Shown: positions 22,677 through 31,066 of the stretch, piece after piece
How positions within the stretch are numbered: the first letter of the stretch is position 1
Layout: each line of letters begins with the position of its first letter
Origin: an uncultured Erysipelotrichaceae bacterium
Lineage (GTDB): Bacteria > Bacillota_I > Bacilli_A > Erysipelotrichales > Erysipelotrichaceae
Reading direction: 5' to 3'
Assembly (NCBI GenBank): GCA_945877405.1
Contig: CAMCSA010000015.1
Coordinates: forward strand, 1 to 49,078
DNA length: 49,078 bases
Program-made: the position numbers and the translations under genes
The notes under the pieces: model-generated
Database searches by the model: none
Seen by the model: only the letters and a program-made list of their open reading frames with translations
What the model was told of the DNA's origin: nothing

Positions 22677-25313
22677 ATGAATGAAAAGAATCTGACAGGA
22701 AATCAGATCCGCCAGATGTTCCTTGATTTCTTTGCTGAAAAAGGATTCATGATTGAACCAGGCGCATCTTTGATTCCACATGATGACCCGACACTGTTAT
22801 GGATCAATGCTGGTGTATCCGCACTCAAGAAGTACTTCGATGGAAGTGAAAAACCGAAGAGTCCAAGAATTGCCAATGCTCAGAAGTCCATTCGTACAAA
22901 TGATATTGAAAATGTTGGTAAGACAGCACGTCATCATACATTCTTCGAAATGCTTGGTAACTTCTCGATCGGTGATTATTTCAAACAGGAAGCAATTCCA
23001 TGGGCATGGGAATTTCTGACAAGTGAAAAGTGGATCGGTTTTGATCCAAAGCGTCTTTATGTCACAGTTTATCCGGATGATGAAGAAGCTTATGATCTTT
23101 GGGTCAAGACAGGTATGATTGAATCCCATATCCGTAAGTCTGATGACAATTTCTGGGAAATCGGAAGAGGACCTGGTGGACCTGATACAGAACTGTATTA
23201 TGACCGTGGTGAAAAGTACGATCCGGAAGGAATCGGAGAAAGACTGTTCTTTGAAGATATCGAAAATGACAGATATGTCGAATTATGGAACATCGTATTC
23301 TCTCAGTATGACTGCAGACCTGGTGAAGTTGATCGGAGCCAGTACAAGGAACTGCCACAGAAGAATATTGATACAGGTATGGGTCTGGAAAGACTTGTAT
23401 GTATGGTGCAGGATGGTGAAACCAACTTTGATACAGACCTGTTCCTTCCAGTTATTCATGAAACGGAAAAGTATGCAAAGCATTCCTATGATGAAAAGGA
23501 CTACAAGATGGCATACAGAGTCATTGCCGATCATATCAGAACAGTCACATTTGCAATTGCGGATGGTGCAATGTTCTCCAATGAAGGCAGAGGCTATGTC
23601 TTAAGAAGAGTCTTAAGAAGAGCAGTACGCTTTGGCATCAGACTTGGTATTGAAGGTGCATTCATGTACAGACTTGTGTCTGTTGTTGCTGAAAACATGA
23701 AGGCATACTATCCATATGTATGTGACAAGGTATCTTTGATTGAAAGACTTGTTCGCAATGAGGAAGAATCCTTCCACCGTACACTTGCCAATGGCGAAAA
23801 CCTTCTGAATGAAGCACTCAAGGCACATGCAGATACGAAGATGCTTCCGGGTGAAGTTGTGTTCAAACTGTATGATACATATGGATATCCGAAGGAACTG
23901 ACAACAGAAATTGCGGAAGATGCTGGTTATACCATTGATGAAGAAGGCTTCAACCGTGAAATGGAAGCACAGAAACAGCGCGCAAGAGATGCCCGTGGGG
24001 ATCTGCAGTCCATGCATGGTCAGTCTGCTGATCTGATGGACTTTACAGAAGAATCTGTTTTCACAGGTTATACAGACAGCACATGTCATGGTAAAGTCAT
24101 CGGTTTATTCAAAGATGGTGAACGCGTATCACAGCTGGATGGAGAAGGCGACGTTATTCTCTCTTCTACCTGCTTCTATGCTGAAAGCGGTGGTCAGTGT
24201 GCTGATACAGGAAGGATCTGGAATGATTCCTTTAAGGCTGTCGTATCCGATGTACAGAAAGCTCCTCATAAGCAGCCGATGCATCATATTACAGATGTTA
24301 CTGGTGTGATCCGTGAGGGGGATGAAGTAGATGGTGAATATGACTTTGCAGCAAGACAGTCAACACGTGCAAACCATTCTTCCCTGCACCTGTTGCAGGC
24401 AGCATTGAAGGCTGTGCTTGGTGACCATGTTGCCCAGGCTGGTTCCTATAACTGTCCGGATTATGCAAGATTTGACTTCACACATTTTGAAAAGCCTACT
24501 GATGAACAGTTACATGAGGTCGAAAGAATCGTCAATACACAGATCTGCAACTGTCTGCCTGTTACAACAGAAGTACTCTCTTTAGAAGATGCGAAAAAGA
24601 CAGGAGCAACTGCCTTATTTGATGAAAAGTATGGCGACACGGTCAGAGTTGTTTCCATGGGTTGCTTCTCTAAGGAATTCTGTGGTGGTACACATGCCTC
24701 CAACACATCTGATCTTGGCTCTTTCAGAATTCTTTCCGAAGAATCCATCGGTTCTGGTGTACGCAGAATCACATGCCAGACAAAGATGAAGGCATATGAT
24801 GCATTCAAGGAAGAAGAGGATTACCTCAATTCTGTTGCTGCAATGCTGAAGATGAAAAACTGGGAAGGCCTGAAAGATAGAGTGGAAAAGCTTCTGGAAG
24901 AAAATGCAGCTCTTAAAAAACAGGTGGCAGAGGCTGCTAATAAGGCAATGGCATCGGAAGCAGATTCCTATCTTTCCAAAAAGGAAGAGATTAATGGTAT
25001 TCCATGTCTTTTCGTTAATCTCAAAGACAAAGATCCAAAGGGACTCAAGGAATTTGCGGAAACATTACGTAACAAGATGAACGGTGGTTTTGTCTTTGTT
25101 TCCAATGAAAACCAGGGTAAGGTCACATTCGTATGTGCTTCATGCAAGGAAGCAATTGCCAAAGGCATGAAGGCAGGCGATCTTGTCAAGAAGGCTGCAC
25201 AGGTATGTGGTGGCAATGGTGGAGGAAGACCGGATATGGCGCAGGCCGGCGGTAAGGATCCATCTGCTATTGCAGAAGCTGTTGCTGAAGTAAGAAAGGC
25301 AATTCAGGGCTGA
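22677..25313 (+). CDS. alaS: Alanyl-tRNA synthetase
   Basis: An 878-residue class II synthetase of normal length. Motif 1 and 2 surroundings are clear (ARHHTFFEMLGNFSIGDYF). The editing domain carries the zinc ligands in NHSSLHLLQA and CGGTHASNT, which remove mischarged Ser and Gly. A C-terminal coiled coil and DHHA1-like oligomerisation region end GGNGGGRPDMAQAGG. GGAGG lies 10 nt before ATG 22677. A T-box riboswitch controls it. ireB and ruvX follow after a terminator, the usual Bacillota order. Confidence 0.98.
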   Translation: MNEKNLTGNQIRQMFLDFFAEKGFMIEPGASLIPHDDPTLLWINAGVSALKKYFDGSEKPKSPRIANAQKSIRTNDIENVGKTARHHTFFEMLGNFSIGDYFKQEAIPWAWEFLTSEKWIGFDPKRLYVTVYPDDEEAYDLWVKTGMIESHIRKSDDNFWEIGRGPGGPDTELYYDRGEKYDPEGIGERLFFEDIENDRYVELWNIVFSQYDCRPGEVDRSQYKELPQKNIDTGMGLERLVCMVQDGETNFDTDLFLPVIHETEKYAKHSYDEKDYKMAYRVIADHIRTVTFAIADGAMFSNEGRGYVLRRVLRRAVRFGIRLGIEGAFMYRLVSVVAENMKAYYPYVCDKVSLIERLVRNEEESFHRTLANGENLLNEALKAHADTKMLPGEVVFKLYDTYGYPKELTTEIAEDAGYTIDEEGFNREMEAQKQRARDARGDLQSMHGQSADLMDFTEESVFTGYTDSTCHGKVIGLFKDGERVSQLDGEGDVILSSTCFYAESGGQCADTGRIWNDSFKAVVSDVQKAPHKQPMHHITDVTGVIREGDEVDGEYDFAARQSTRANHSSLHLLQAALKAVLGDHVAQAGSYNCPDYARFDFTHFEKPTDEQLHEVERIVNTQICNCLPVTTEVLSLEDAKKTGATALFDEKYGDTVRVVSMGCFSKEFCGGTHASNTSDLGSFRILSEESIGSGVRRITCQTKMKAYDAFKEEEDYLNSVAAMLKMKNWEGLKDRVEKLLEENAALKKQVAEAANKAMASEADSYLSKKEEINGIPCLFVNLKDKDPKGLKEFAETLRNKMNGGFVFVSNENQGKVTFVCASCKEAIAKGMKAGDLVKKAAQVCGGNGGGRPDMAQAGGKDPSAIAEAVAEVRKAIQG

Positions 25314-25319
25314 TGTTTC

Positions 25320-25348
25320 AGGACATACTTGAAAGAGTATGTCCTTTT
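25320..25348 (+). terminator. Terminator of alaS
   Basis: A 10-bp perfect stem (AGGACATACT with AGTATGTCCT), a 6-nt loop and TTT after it. Confidence 0.85.
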
Positions 25349-25355
25349 GTCGATA

Positions 25356-25373
25356 TGTGACACATTTTTCACA
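25356..25373. repeat. Dyad upstream of ireB
   Basis: TGTGA-N8-TCACA, within a stretch that also repeats TGACACAT (25358 and 25381). It resembles a CRP/FNR half-site pair but the spacing is 8, not 6. Possible operator for ireB-ruvX. Confidence 0.3.
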
Positions 25374-25439
25374 ACCTTGATGACACATTCCACACAAAAT
25401 GATGTTAAAATAGTTTGTATCAGGCAGGAGGTAAAAGAT

Positions 25440-25703
25440 ATGAACATGCATGAAACAACCGAAACTGTCAGTTTTAATTCTGAACAGATCAGACGTGAAA
25501 ACATCAAAGAGATCATGAAACATGTAGAACAGGCATTGAATGAAAGAGGATATAACGCAATCAATCAGCTGGCTGGATATCTGATCTCAGCAGATCCTGC
25601 CTACATTTCTTCTCATAACAATGCCCGTGCGATCATTCAGTCTGTAGAAAGACACGAAATCATTGAGGAACTGGTACGTTTCTATCTTGAGGAACACAGA
25701 TGA
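25440..25703 (+). CDS. ireB: IreB-family regulatory phosphoprotein (UPF0297/YrzL)
   Basis: An 87-residue protein with the family core INQLAGYLISADPAYISSH followed by RHEIIEELVRFYLEEH. In Enterococcus faecalis IreB is phosphorylated by the PASTA kinase IreK and modulates cephalosporin resistance; whether that holds here is inference. The N-terminal MHETTETVSF contains the Thr pair expected for phosphorylation. ATG 25440 has GGAGGT 8 nt upstream. A TAAAAT -10 lies at 25406-25411. Its stop overlaps ruvX (ATGA). Confidence 0.93.
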   Translation: MNMHETTETVSFNSEQIRRENIKEIMKHVEQALNERGYNAINQLAGYLISADPAYISSHNNARAIIQSVERHEIIEELVRFYLEEHR

Positions 25704-26119
25704 CAAAATATCTGGGACTGGATTTAGGCAGTGTGACATGCGGCATCAGCTGGAGTGAAACCGGCTTCATCGCATCAACTGTAAAAACAATCCGTTTTCC
25801 AAGTGACGATTATGATACTGCCATTGAAATGGTAGAACAGATCGTTGCGGAACGGAAACCGGATGTCATAGTGCTTGGATTGCCACTTCTGGAAAACGGG
25901 GATATTGCCGAGCGTGCTCAGATCTGTCTGGAATTCGGACGGGCACTGGAAGTGGAAACCGGCATTCCTGTAAAAATGCAGGATGAACGCAATACGACAC
26001 AGGAATCAGAATCCATTCTTCTGGAGGCGGATGTCTCAAGAAAAAAAAGAAAGAAAAAGATTGATCAGCTTGCTGCTGTTGCTATTCTGCAGCGGTATCT
26101 GGATCGTCAAGCAAAATAA
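25700..26119 (+). CDS. ruvX: Pre-16S rRNA nuclease / putative Holliday-junction resolvase (YqgF)
   Basis: A 139-residue RNase H-fold protein. GLDLGSVTCGIS supplies the first catalytic Asp, PDVIVLGLPLLENG the middle motif and QDERNTTQES plus KKKIDQLAAVAIL the later acidic residues. The family matures the 5' end of 16S rRNA and has also been proposed to resolve recombination junctions. It is coupled to ireB by ATGA overlap. The usual next gene, DUF1292, is here pushed away by a terminator and an IS605-like relic. Confidence 0.95.
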   Translation: MTKYLGLDLGSVTCGISWSETGFIASTVKTIRFPSDDYDTAIEMVEQIVAERKPDVIVLGLPLLENGDIAERAQICLEFGRALEVETGIPVKMQDERNTTQESESILLEADVSRKKRKKKIDQLAAVAILQRYLDRQAK

Positions 26120-26130
26120 GAATGCTTCAC

Positions 26131-26152
26131 AAACTCCATTGTGGAGTTTTTT
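26131..26152 (+). terminator. Terminator after ruvX
   Basis: AAACTCCA and TGGAGTTT flank a 3-nt loop, followed by TTT. It lies just before the left end of the IS relic and separates ireB-ruvX from DUF1292-mltG. Confidence 0.85.
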
Positions 26153-26173
26153 CATAAAAAATAAAGGAAACAA

Positions 26174-26189
26174 CGACTCTTTAGAGTCG
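26174..26189. repeat. Left-end palindrome of the IS605-like element
   Basis: CGACTC-TTTA-GAGTCG, identical to the right-end copy. Subterminal hairpins of this kind are the TnpA recognition sites in IS200/IS605 elements. Confidence 0.85.
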
Positions 26190-26195
26190 GTTTGA

Positions 26196-26330
26196 CTATC
26201 CCTGATTTTCGATGTATCTCTCAATCGTTTCTTCTGATACGTTACCTGTACTGCATGCAGAATATCCGTTTGTACATAGGATTCCTCTTCCAAAACCATA
26301 GCTTATTCGGCACAAGTATCCTAAGGAATT
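26196..26330 (-). pseudogene. TnpA (IS200/IS605 HUH transposase) C-terminal remnant
   Basis: Translating the minus strand from 26330 gives about 44 codons ending at a stop (26198-26196). The last part reads GNVSEETIERYIENQG, very like the C-terminal GNVS...I..YI..Q of IS200-type TnpA. The catalytic HUH half (about 100 residues) is missing, cut off just before the tnpB promoter. The stop faces the left-end palindrome, as expected in IS605, where tnpA and tnpB are divergent. It is a dead fragment. Confidence 0.65.
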
Positions 26331-26364
26331 CTACAGTATAATAACAGTATTGAAGGAGAACAGA

Positions 26365-27631
26365 ATGGTTGATACTGTTAAGACAATGAAACTGCACATT
26401 CACATGAATGACACTGATATAAGCTCTGTGAAACATATGACAGAGCAGTATCGTCTTGCCTGTAATTTCGTGTCCCAGTATATCTTTGACCATGACTTTC
26501 CGATGAGTTCTGTAACTCTTAGTAACAGACTGTATCAGACAATACGTTCTGAGTTTGGATTGAAGTCACAGATGGCACAATCCGCAATACGAACCGTGAC
26601 AGCCAGATACGATGGGATCAGAACACAGATGAAGGAAAAGCCATATAAGTTCAAGGATATCTATACGAACAAGTGGTACTGCGTCTACCGGAATCTGGAC
26701 TGGTTGCAGAAACCTGTTCTGTTTTCCAGACCACAGGCAGATCTTGTCAGAAATAGAGATTACAGCTTTGTAACAGATCAAAAGACGAATACAACATATC
26801 TATCCCTGAATACATTGGATGGCAGAATCAAAGTAACTTTTGATGTACCTGCATGTTTCAGTGATTACTTTGATGGTACATGGTCATTTGGAACAGGAAA
26901 GATTGTATCATTGAAAGATGAATGGTACTTTCACATTCCTGTGACAAGAAAGAACGATACTGAATTTGACAAAGATCAGGTGAAGCATGTTGTCGGTATT
27001 GATCGTGGTCTTCGTTATCTGATGACAACATACGATGAGAACGATCAGACTTCTTTCTATTCTGGTGAAGCGGTATGCAGGAAAAGAGAAAACTTTAATA
27101 AAGTCAGAGCTGAATTACAGTCTAAAGGTACAAAATCACACAAAACGTGCATTGAAACGTATTTCAAAACGAGAGAACCGTTGGATGAGCGATGTCAATC
27201 ATTGCCTGTCAAAGACACTCGTGGATACATACGGAAGCAATACGCTGTTTGTGATGGAAGACCTGACGGATGTCAGCTTTGATGAAAACCTGAGAAACCG
27301 TAACAGTAAACAGCGTAATGAATTACGATCATGGTCGTTTTACCAGCTGGAACAGTTTCTGACATACAAAGCAGAAGAAGTCGGTTCTAAGGTTATTAAA
27401 GTATCACCGGAATACACATCACAAAGATGTCCAAAGTGTGGAAGAATCCATAAAGCCAATAGAGACCATGATTCACATCTGTATACATGTGACTGTTGCG
27501 GATATCAGGCTAATGACGATCAGGTTGGTGCTATGAATATTCAGTTGTTAGGAACATTATGGATTTCCGGTAATGAGAATCCGAAGTTCAGAATATCTGA
27601 ACAGGAAAAAGCAATCAAAACAACCAGTTAG
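26365..27631 (+). pseudogene. tnpB: TnpB (IS605 OrfB) RNA-guided nuclease gene, frameshifted
   Basis: Two overlapping frames make one TnpB of about 420 residues. The first frame starts at ATG 26365 (AAGGAG upstream) and holds the N-terminal helical region and the first RuvC Asp, D213 in VGIDRGLRY. Near 27130-27145 (after QSKGTKS) similarity jumps to the +1 frame, consistent with one inserted base. The second frame has the RuvC Glu (FVMEDL, codon 27257), the zinc finger CPKCG...CDCCG and the last Asp region NDDQVGAMNI. Apart from the frameshift all key residues survive. It may be a recent pseudogene, a sequencing error or a programmed shift. Confidence 0.88.
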
Positions 27632-27788
27632 AAAAACATTTCAATACGGGTGTCCGTCAATCACCCGACGAGTTGCAACAGTCCTCTGTACCGAGGGAGA
27701 CGTGAATCGTCTAATATGGGAGCATTACCTTGTAATGACGTTAGGACCATATGAGTGAGTTACAAGCCTCGACTCTTTAGAGTCGGGG
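27632..27788 (+). ncRNA. Predicted omega-RNA (reRNA) region at the right end
   Basis: The stretch from the tnpB stop to the right-end palindrome is dense in hairpins: GGGTG/CACCC (27650-27667), CCTC/GAGG, GACG/CGTC, and a nested ATATGG/CCATAT around CATTAC/GTAATG. TnpB systems express a guide RNA from the tnpB 3' end through the right end, with the guide taken from flanking DNA. The likely 5' boundary may lie inside tnpB. If the right end lies at about 27790-27800, the guide would come from the DUF1292 upstream sequence. This is inferred from position and folding. Confidence 0.6.
27767..27788. repeat. Right-end palindrome of the IS605-like element
   Basis: The same CGACTC-TTTA-GAGTCG hairpin as the left end, lengthened by three more pairs (CCT with GGG, one G-U). 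Confidence 0.85.
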
Positions 27789-27833
27789 TAATTGACTTCC
27801 CGGATGGCTCTTTTCTGTACTTCAACTTTCTGT

Positions 27834-27839
27834 TAAAAT
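27834..27839 (+). promoter_or_regulatory. Possible -10 of DUF1292-mltG
   Basis: TAAAAT lies 43 nt before the DUF1292 ATG, but the -35 position is poor (TTTTCT). A promoter is needed here because a terminator and the IS relic separate this unit from ruvX. Confidence 0.35.
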
Positions 27840-27882
27840 AGTTCCATATAAGCATTGTTTTTATCATGCAGCAGGAGGTCGT

Positions 27883-28143
27883 ATGAGTGAAAGTAATACA
27901 ATGATCATCACAGATGAAAGCGGTCAGGAAAGAGAAGTTGAAATTCTTCTGACATTTGAAGATGAAAATACAGGACGCAGTTTTGTTCTGTTTACAGATC
28001 CACAGGATTCCGAAGGTAATGTATATGCTTACCGTTATGATGAAGATGGCAATCTGAATGAAGTAAGTGATGAAAGTGAATGGGAAATGTGCCAGGAAGT
28101 ACTTGGTGCATTTGCGCAAGAGGATGATGAAGATGAAGCGTGA
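27883..28143 (+). CDS. DUF1292 domain protein (YrzB-like)
   Basis: An 86-residue acidic protein of unknown function. The family pattern is visible: ITDESGQEREVEILLTFE, then YVLF-like RSFVLFTD, and YAYRYDEDGNLNEV near the end, closing with an acidic tail. AGGAGGT lies 5 nt before ATG 27883. It normally follows ireB-ruvX directly; here the IS relic lies in between. Its end overlaps the mltG start by 11 nt. Confidence 0.93.
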   Translation: MSESNTMIITDESGQEREVEILLTFEDENTGRSFVLFTDPQDSEGNVYAYRYDEDGNLNEVSDESEWEMCQEVLGAFAQEDDEDEA

Positions 28144-29944
28144 TGGCGACATTGATCTTGATGAACTCGATGAACTTCCTGATGTAGTGCTTGGTGAAAA
28201 GACAAGAGCATTACGTGTTGAAAGAGAAGGTGGACGGATTCATTTAAAGGAAACAGAAACTGTCAAAGAAGATATTCCGGAAGAAAAGGAAATGCCGGAA
28301 GATTTTCAGTTTACAAGATCTCTGGATGCACGTAGAATTGCGGAAGAATTGAAAAAGCAGGAAGAAGCGGAAAAACTGCAGGCTGAACGTGAAATGGAAA
28401 AGGAGAACATTCCTGTTAAGGATGAAGCTGAAACAGAAATCATCCCTTCTCCAATGTCACGCATGGCACGCAGAAAAAAGAAAAAGGAAAAGACAGCTGA
28501 AGTCAATGAAACTGCACAACAGGAAACCGTTGTCATTCCAGAACAGAAACAAGAGAAGAAAATTCCAGAAGTGAGTGAAAACCAGGCAGAAGAAACACAG
28601 GATGATATCGCTGTTGAAGTTCCTGCTTCCATCATTGATGATGATCCGTCTGTGGATGATGAACTGGCGAAACTGTTTATCGGCGATGATGAATCACATA
28701 CAGCAACCAATGCGATGACATCGGTTGTGGAACGGGGAATGAGTGAAACTGCAACAGCACAGACAGAAACACAGCGTGATGTGGTATATGAAGAAGACAC
28801 ACAGACACAATCACAGCTAGTCTATGAAGAACAGTCGATTCGGAAAGTGAAAAAGAAAAGAAGAAAACGTTCTGCTTTACATACACTGATTGTCATGCTG
28901 TTATGTGTACTGCTAGTATTGCTTGGATGTGGATGTTATGGCATCTGGTCTGGCATGCAGCCATCTTCCTTCAATGGGGGACAGGTTACAGTTACAGTAG
29001 AAGAAGGCGAATCACTGAAATCAGTATTAGCAGAACTTGAACAGAGATCTGTTATCCGCAATGATCAGCTTGCCTATCTCTATGCAAAGCTGAAAAAGCA
29101 CGACAGTTATACAGCTGGGGAACATGTTTTTTCAACAGATATGACTCTTGATGAGGTATTTGAAGAACTGGCACGTACAACCATGGATGAGAATACTGCA
29201 AGAGTGACAGTCATTGAAGGTGACTGGGCAAAGGACATCGCCGCAAGGTTTGCTTCTGTTACCAATGTGAGTGAAGAAGAACTTCTTTCCTTATGGAATA
29301 ATGCAGACTGGATCCGCTCACAGATGGAATATTATCCATTCCTGACAGAAGAAATGTTTGCAGATGGGGTCAGAATCTATCTGGAAGGATATCTGGCTCC
29401 GGATACATATGAAATCTATCGGGATACAACTGCAGAAGATATTACAAAAAAGCTTCTGGATCAGTCTCTTGTTGTATATCGTGGCTATGAACAGGCGATT
29501 GCGCAAAGCGGTCGTTCCATTCATCAGATTTATACGATGGCAAGTATTCTGCAGTATGAAGCAGGTACAAATCCGGATGACCTGGCAAAGGTTGCTTCCG
29601 TTTTCTATAACAGACTGGATGCTGATATGACATTGGGATCTTCTGTTACTGTCTGTTATGCCATTGACTTTGATAAACAGACAGATGGCTGGCAGGCATG
29701 TGAAATGAATTCTGATTTTGATTCCCCATACAATACATATATGTATGGCGGACTGCCTCCAGGAGCAATTGAAAACGCCGGTTCACTTGCGATCTATGCA
29801 GCAATCAATCCTGCAGATACGGATTACTACTACTTCATGGCAGATGTATGTGGAGATGGCACTGTGTATTATGCAACGACACTGGAAGAGCATAACGCCA
29901 ACGTCAACACATATCTTTCCGATATTTCCAATGGCTGCAATTGA
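28133..29944 (+). CDS. mltG: Endolytic murein transglycosylase MltG
   Basis: A roughly 603-residue single-pass membrane enzyme that cuts nascent glycan strands and sets their length. Residues 1 to about 245 are a cytosolic, charged, low-complexity region rich in Glu, Lys and Gln. The transmembrane helix is LHTLIVMLLCVLLVLLGCG (about 252-270). The extracellular part has a LysM-like region and the YceG catalytic domain, with the catalytic Glu in ILQYEAG and the signature YGGLPPGAIENAG. The long cytosolic part resembles the layout in streptococci and may bind divisome partners. Start ATG 28133 is inside DUF1292, with AGAGGA upstream. Confidence 0.93.
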   Translation: MKRDGDIDLDELDELPDVVLGEKTRALRVEREGGRIHLKETETVKEDIPEEKEMPEDFQFTRSLDARRIAEELKKQEEAEKLQAEREMEKENIPVKDEAETEIIPSPMSRMARRKKKKEKTAEVNETAQQETVVIPEQKQEKKIPEVSENQAEETQDDIAVEVPASIIDDDPSVDDELAKLFIGDDESHTATNAMTSVVERGMSETATAQTETQRDVVYEEDTQTQSQLVYEEQSIRKVKKKRRKRSALHTLIVMLLCVLLVLLGCGCYGIWSGMQPSSFNGGQVTVTVEEGESLKSVLAELEQRSVIRNDQLAYLYAKLKKHDSYTAGEHVFSTDMTLDEVFEELARTTMDENTARVTVIEGDWAKDIAARFASVTNVSEEELLSLWNNADWIRSQMEYYPFLTEEMFADGVRIYLEGYLAPDTYEIYRDTTAEDITKKLLDQSLVVYRGYEQAIAQSGRSIHQIYTMASILQYEAGTNPDDLAKVASVFYNRLDADMTLGSSVTVCYAIDFDKQTDGWQACEMNSDFDSPYNTYMYGGLPPGAIENAGSLAIYAAINPADTDYYYFMADVCGDGTVYYATTLEEHNANVNTYLSDISNGCN

Positions 29945-30401
29945 AAGTTCATGTGTCTATCTCATCCAGGATGACAGATGGCTGATGTTATTGCGTAACA
30001 GAAAACAGCAGGACATCAATCATGGAAAATGGATCGGAATCGGTGGTAAAAGGGAAGAAGGAGAAACGATGGAGCAGTGTGCCATCCGTGAAACCCTGGA
30101 AGAAACAGGTTTGCATATCCATTCCTTATGTGTTGCAGGAGTTGTAGAATTCCATCAGGAAGGGATTGAAGATGAAACCATTACAGTGTTTACTTCTTCC
30201 GATTTTTCCGGAACAATGCATCCATGTGATGAAGGGACACTTGCCTGGATTGCAAAAAAAGACATATTAAATCTGAACCTGTGGCCGGGGGATCGCATCT
30301 TTCTTTCCAGAATGATGGAAGGGAAGGATCTTCCATTCCATCTGTTATTCGTCTACGACACGTCAGGTACACTGATTGATATAAAGGAGAATCATTCATG
30401 A
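29931..30401 (+). CDS. Nudix hydrolase (MutT/8-oxo-dGTPase type)
   Basis: A 156-residue Nudix enzyme. The Nudix box is complete: GGKREEGE, then RETLEETGL with the metal-binding Glu residues. Family members of this length hydrolyse oxidised nucleotides such as 8-oxo-dGTP, or other nucleoside diphosphate derivatives; the substrate is not fixed by sequence. ATG 29931 overlaps the mltG end by 14 nt without a strong ribosome site; upstream codons belong to a shadow frame. Its stop overlaps udk (ATGA). Confidence 0.9.
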   Translation: MAAIESSCVYLIQDDRWLMLLRNRKQQDINHGKWIGIGGKREEGETMEQCAIRETLEETGLHIHSLCVAGVVEFHQEGIEDETITVFTSSDFSGTMHPCDEGTLAWIAKKDILNLNLWPGDRIFLSRMMEGKDLPFHLLFVYDTSGTLIDIKENHS

Positions 30402-31030
30402 AAAAGCCTCTGATTATAGGAATTGCGGGTGGTACAGCATCCGGTAAGACTTCCATTTCTCATCATATTCAGGAAATGTATGATGATGTGACAACTGTAC
30501 GGATCATCCGCCAGGATGACTATTATAAAGATCAGTCTGATAAGACGATGGAAGAAAGAGTTGCGACAAACTATGACCATCCATCTTCGATTGATACGGA
30601 TCTGCTTGTTGCACATGTCAACAGTCTGATCCAGGGTGAGACAATTGAAAAGCCTGTATATGATTTTGTGGAGCATAACAGATCCAACATCACAGAAACA
30701 TGCAGACCAAGTGATGTTCTGATTCTGGAAGGCCTGTTTGTTCTGCAGGATGAAAGGGTCAGAGAACTTCTTGATATCAAGGTGTTTGTAGATACGGAAG
30801 CGGATATCCGTTTTATCCGCAGACTGTTAAGAGATGTACAGGAAAGAGGCAGATCCATGGAATCGGTTGTCAATCAGTATATCAGCACCGTAAGACCGAT
30901 GCATGAATCCTTTGTGGAACCAAGCAAAAAATATGCGGATATCATCATTCCGGAAGGTGGCTCCAACACGGTTGCGATCGATCTGCTGATCACAAAAATC
31001 AGTAGCATCATCCATCACACGATGCTATAA
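30398..31030 (+). CDS. udk: Uridine kinase
   Basis: A 210-residue kinase that phosphorylates uridine and cytidine in pyrimidine salvage. The P-loop GGTASGKTS is at residues 11-19, RQDDYYKD supplies substrate-binding acidic residues, NYDHPSSID binds the nucleoside and the lid contains RRLLRDVQERGRS. AAAGGAG precedes ATG 30398, which overlaps the Nudix stop. The greA promoter is formed by its last codons. The udk-greA order is conserved in Bacillota. Confidence 0.96.
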   Translation: MKKPLIIGIAGGTASGKTSISHHIQEMYDDVTTVRIIRQDDYYKDQSDKTMEERVATNYDHPSSIDTDLLVAHVNSLIQGETIEKPVYDFVEHNRSNITETCRPSDVLILEGLFVLQDERVRELLDIKVFVDTEADIRFIRRLLRDVQERGRSMESVVNQYISTVRPMHESFVEPSKKYADIIIPEGGSNTVAIDLLITKISSIIHHTML

Positions 31031-31031
31031 T
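31023..31031 (+). promoter_or_regulatory. Extended -10 promoter of greA
   Basis: TGC-TATAAT (31023-31031) sits in the udk stop codon. The -35 region is weak (TAGCAT at 31003). Confidence 0.65.
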
Positions 31032-31066
31032 GGTACAGCTTGAAACTGTTAAAGTAAGGAGATTTT

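Larger units (their letters stand above)
26174..27788 (+). mobile_element. Decayed IS605-type element (tnpA remnant, frameshifted tnpB)
   Basis: Both ends carry the same 16-nt palindrome (CGACTC-TTTA-GAGTCG; 26174-26189 and 27770-27785). Between them are a minus-strand tnpA fragment, a plus-strand tnpB and a highly structured right end. Divergent tnpA and tnpB with subterminal hairpins are the IS605 layout. With the tnpA N-terminus gone the element cannot move by itself. The exact ends and target site cannot be fixed; the coordinates bound the palindromes. Confidence 0.85.

Noticed and set aside
25356-25373. CRP/FNR operator before ireB
   Set aside because: The half-sites are 8 nt apart instead of 6. 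Kept only as a low-confidence dyad.
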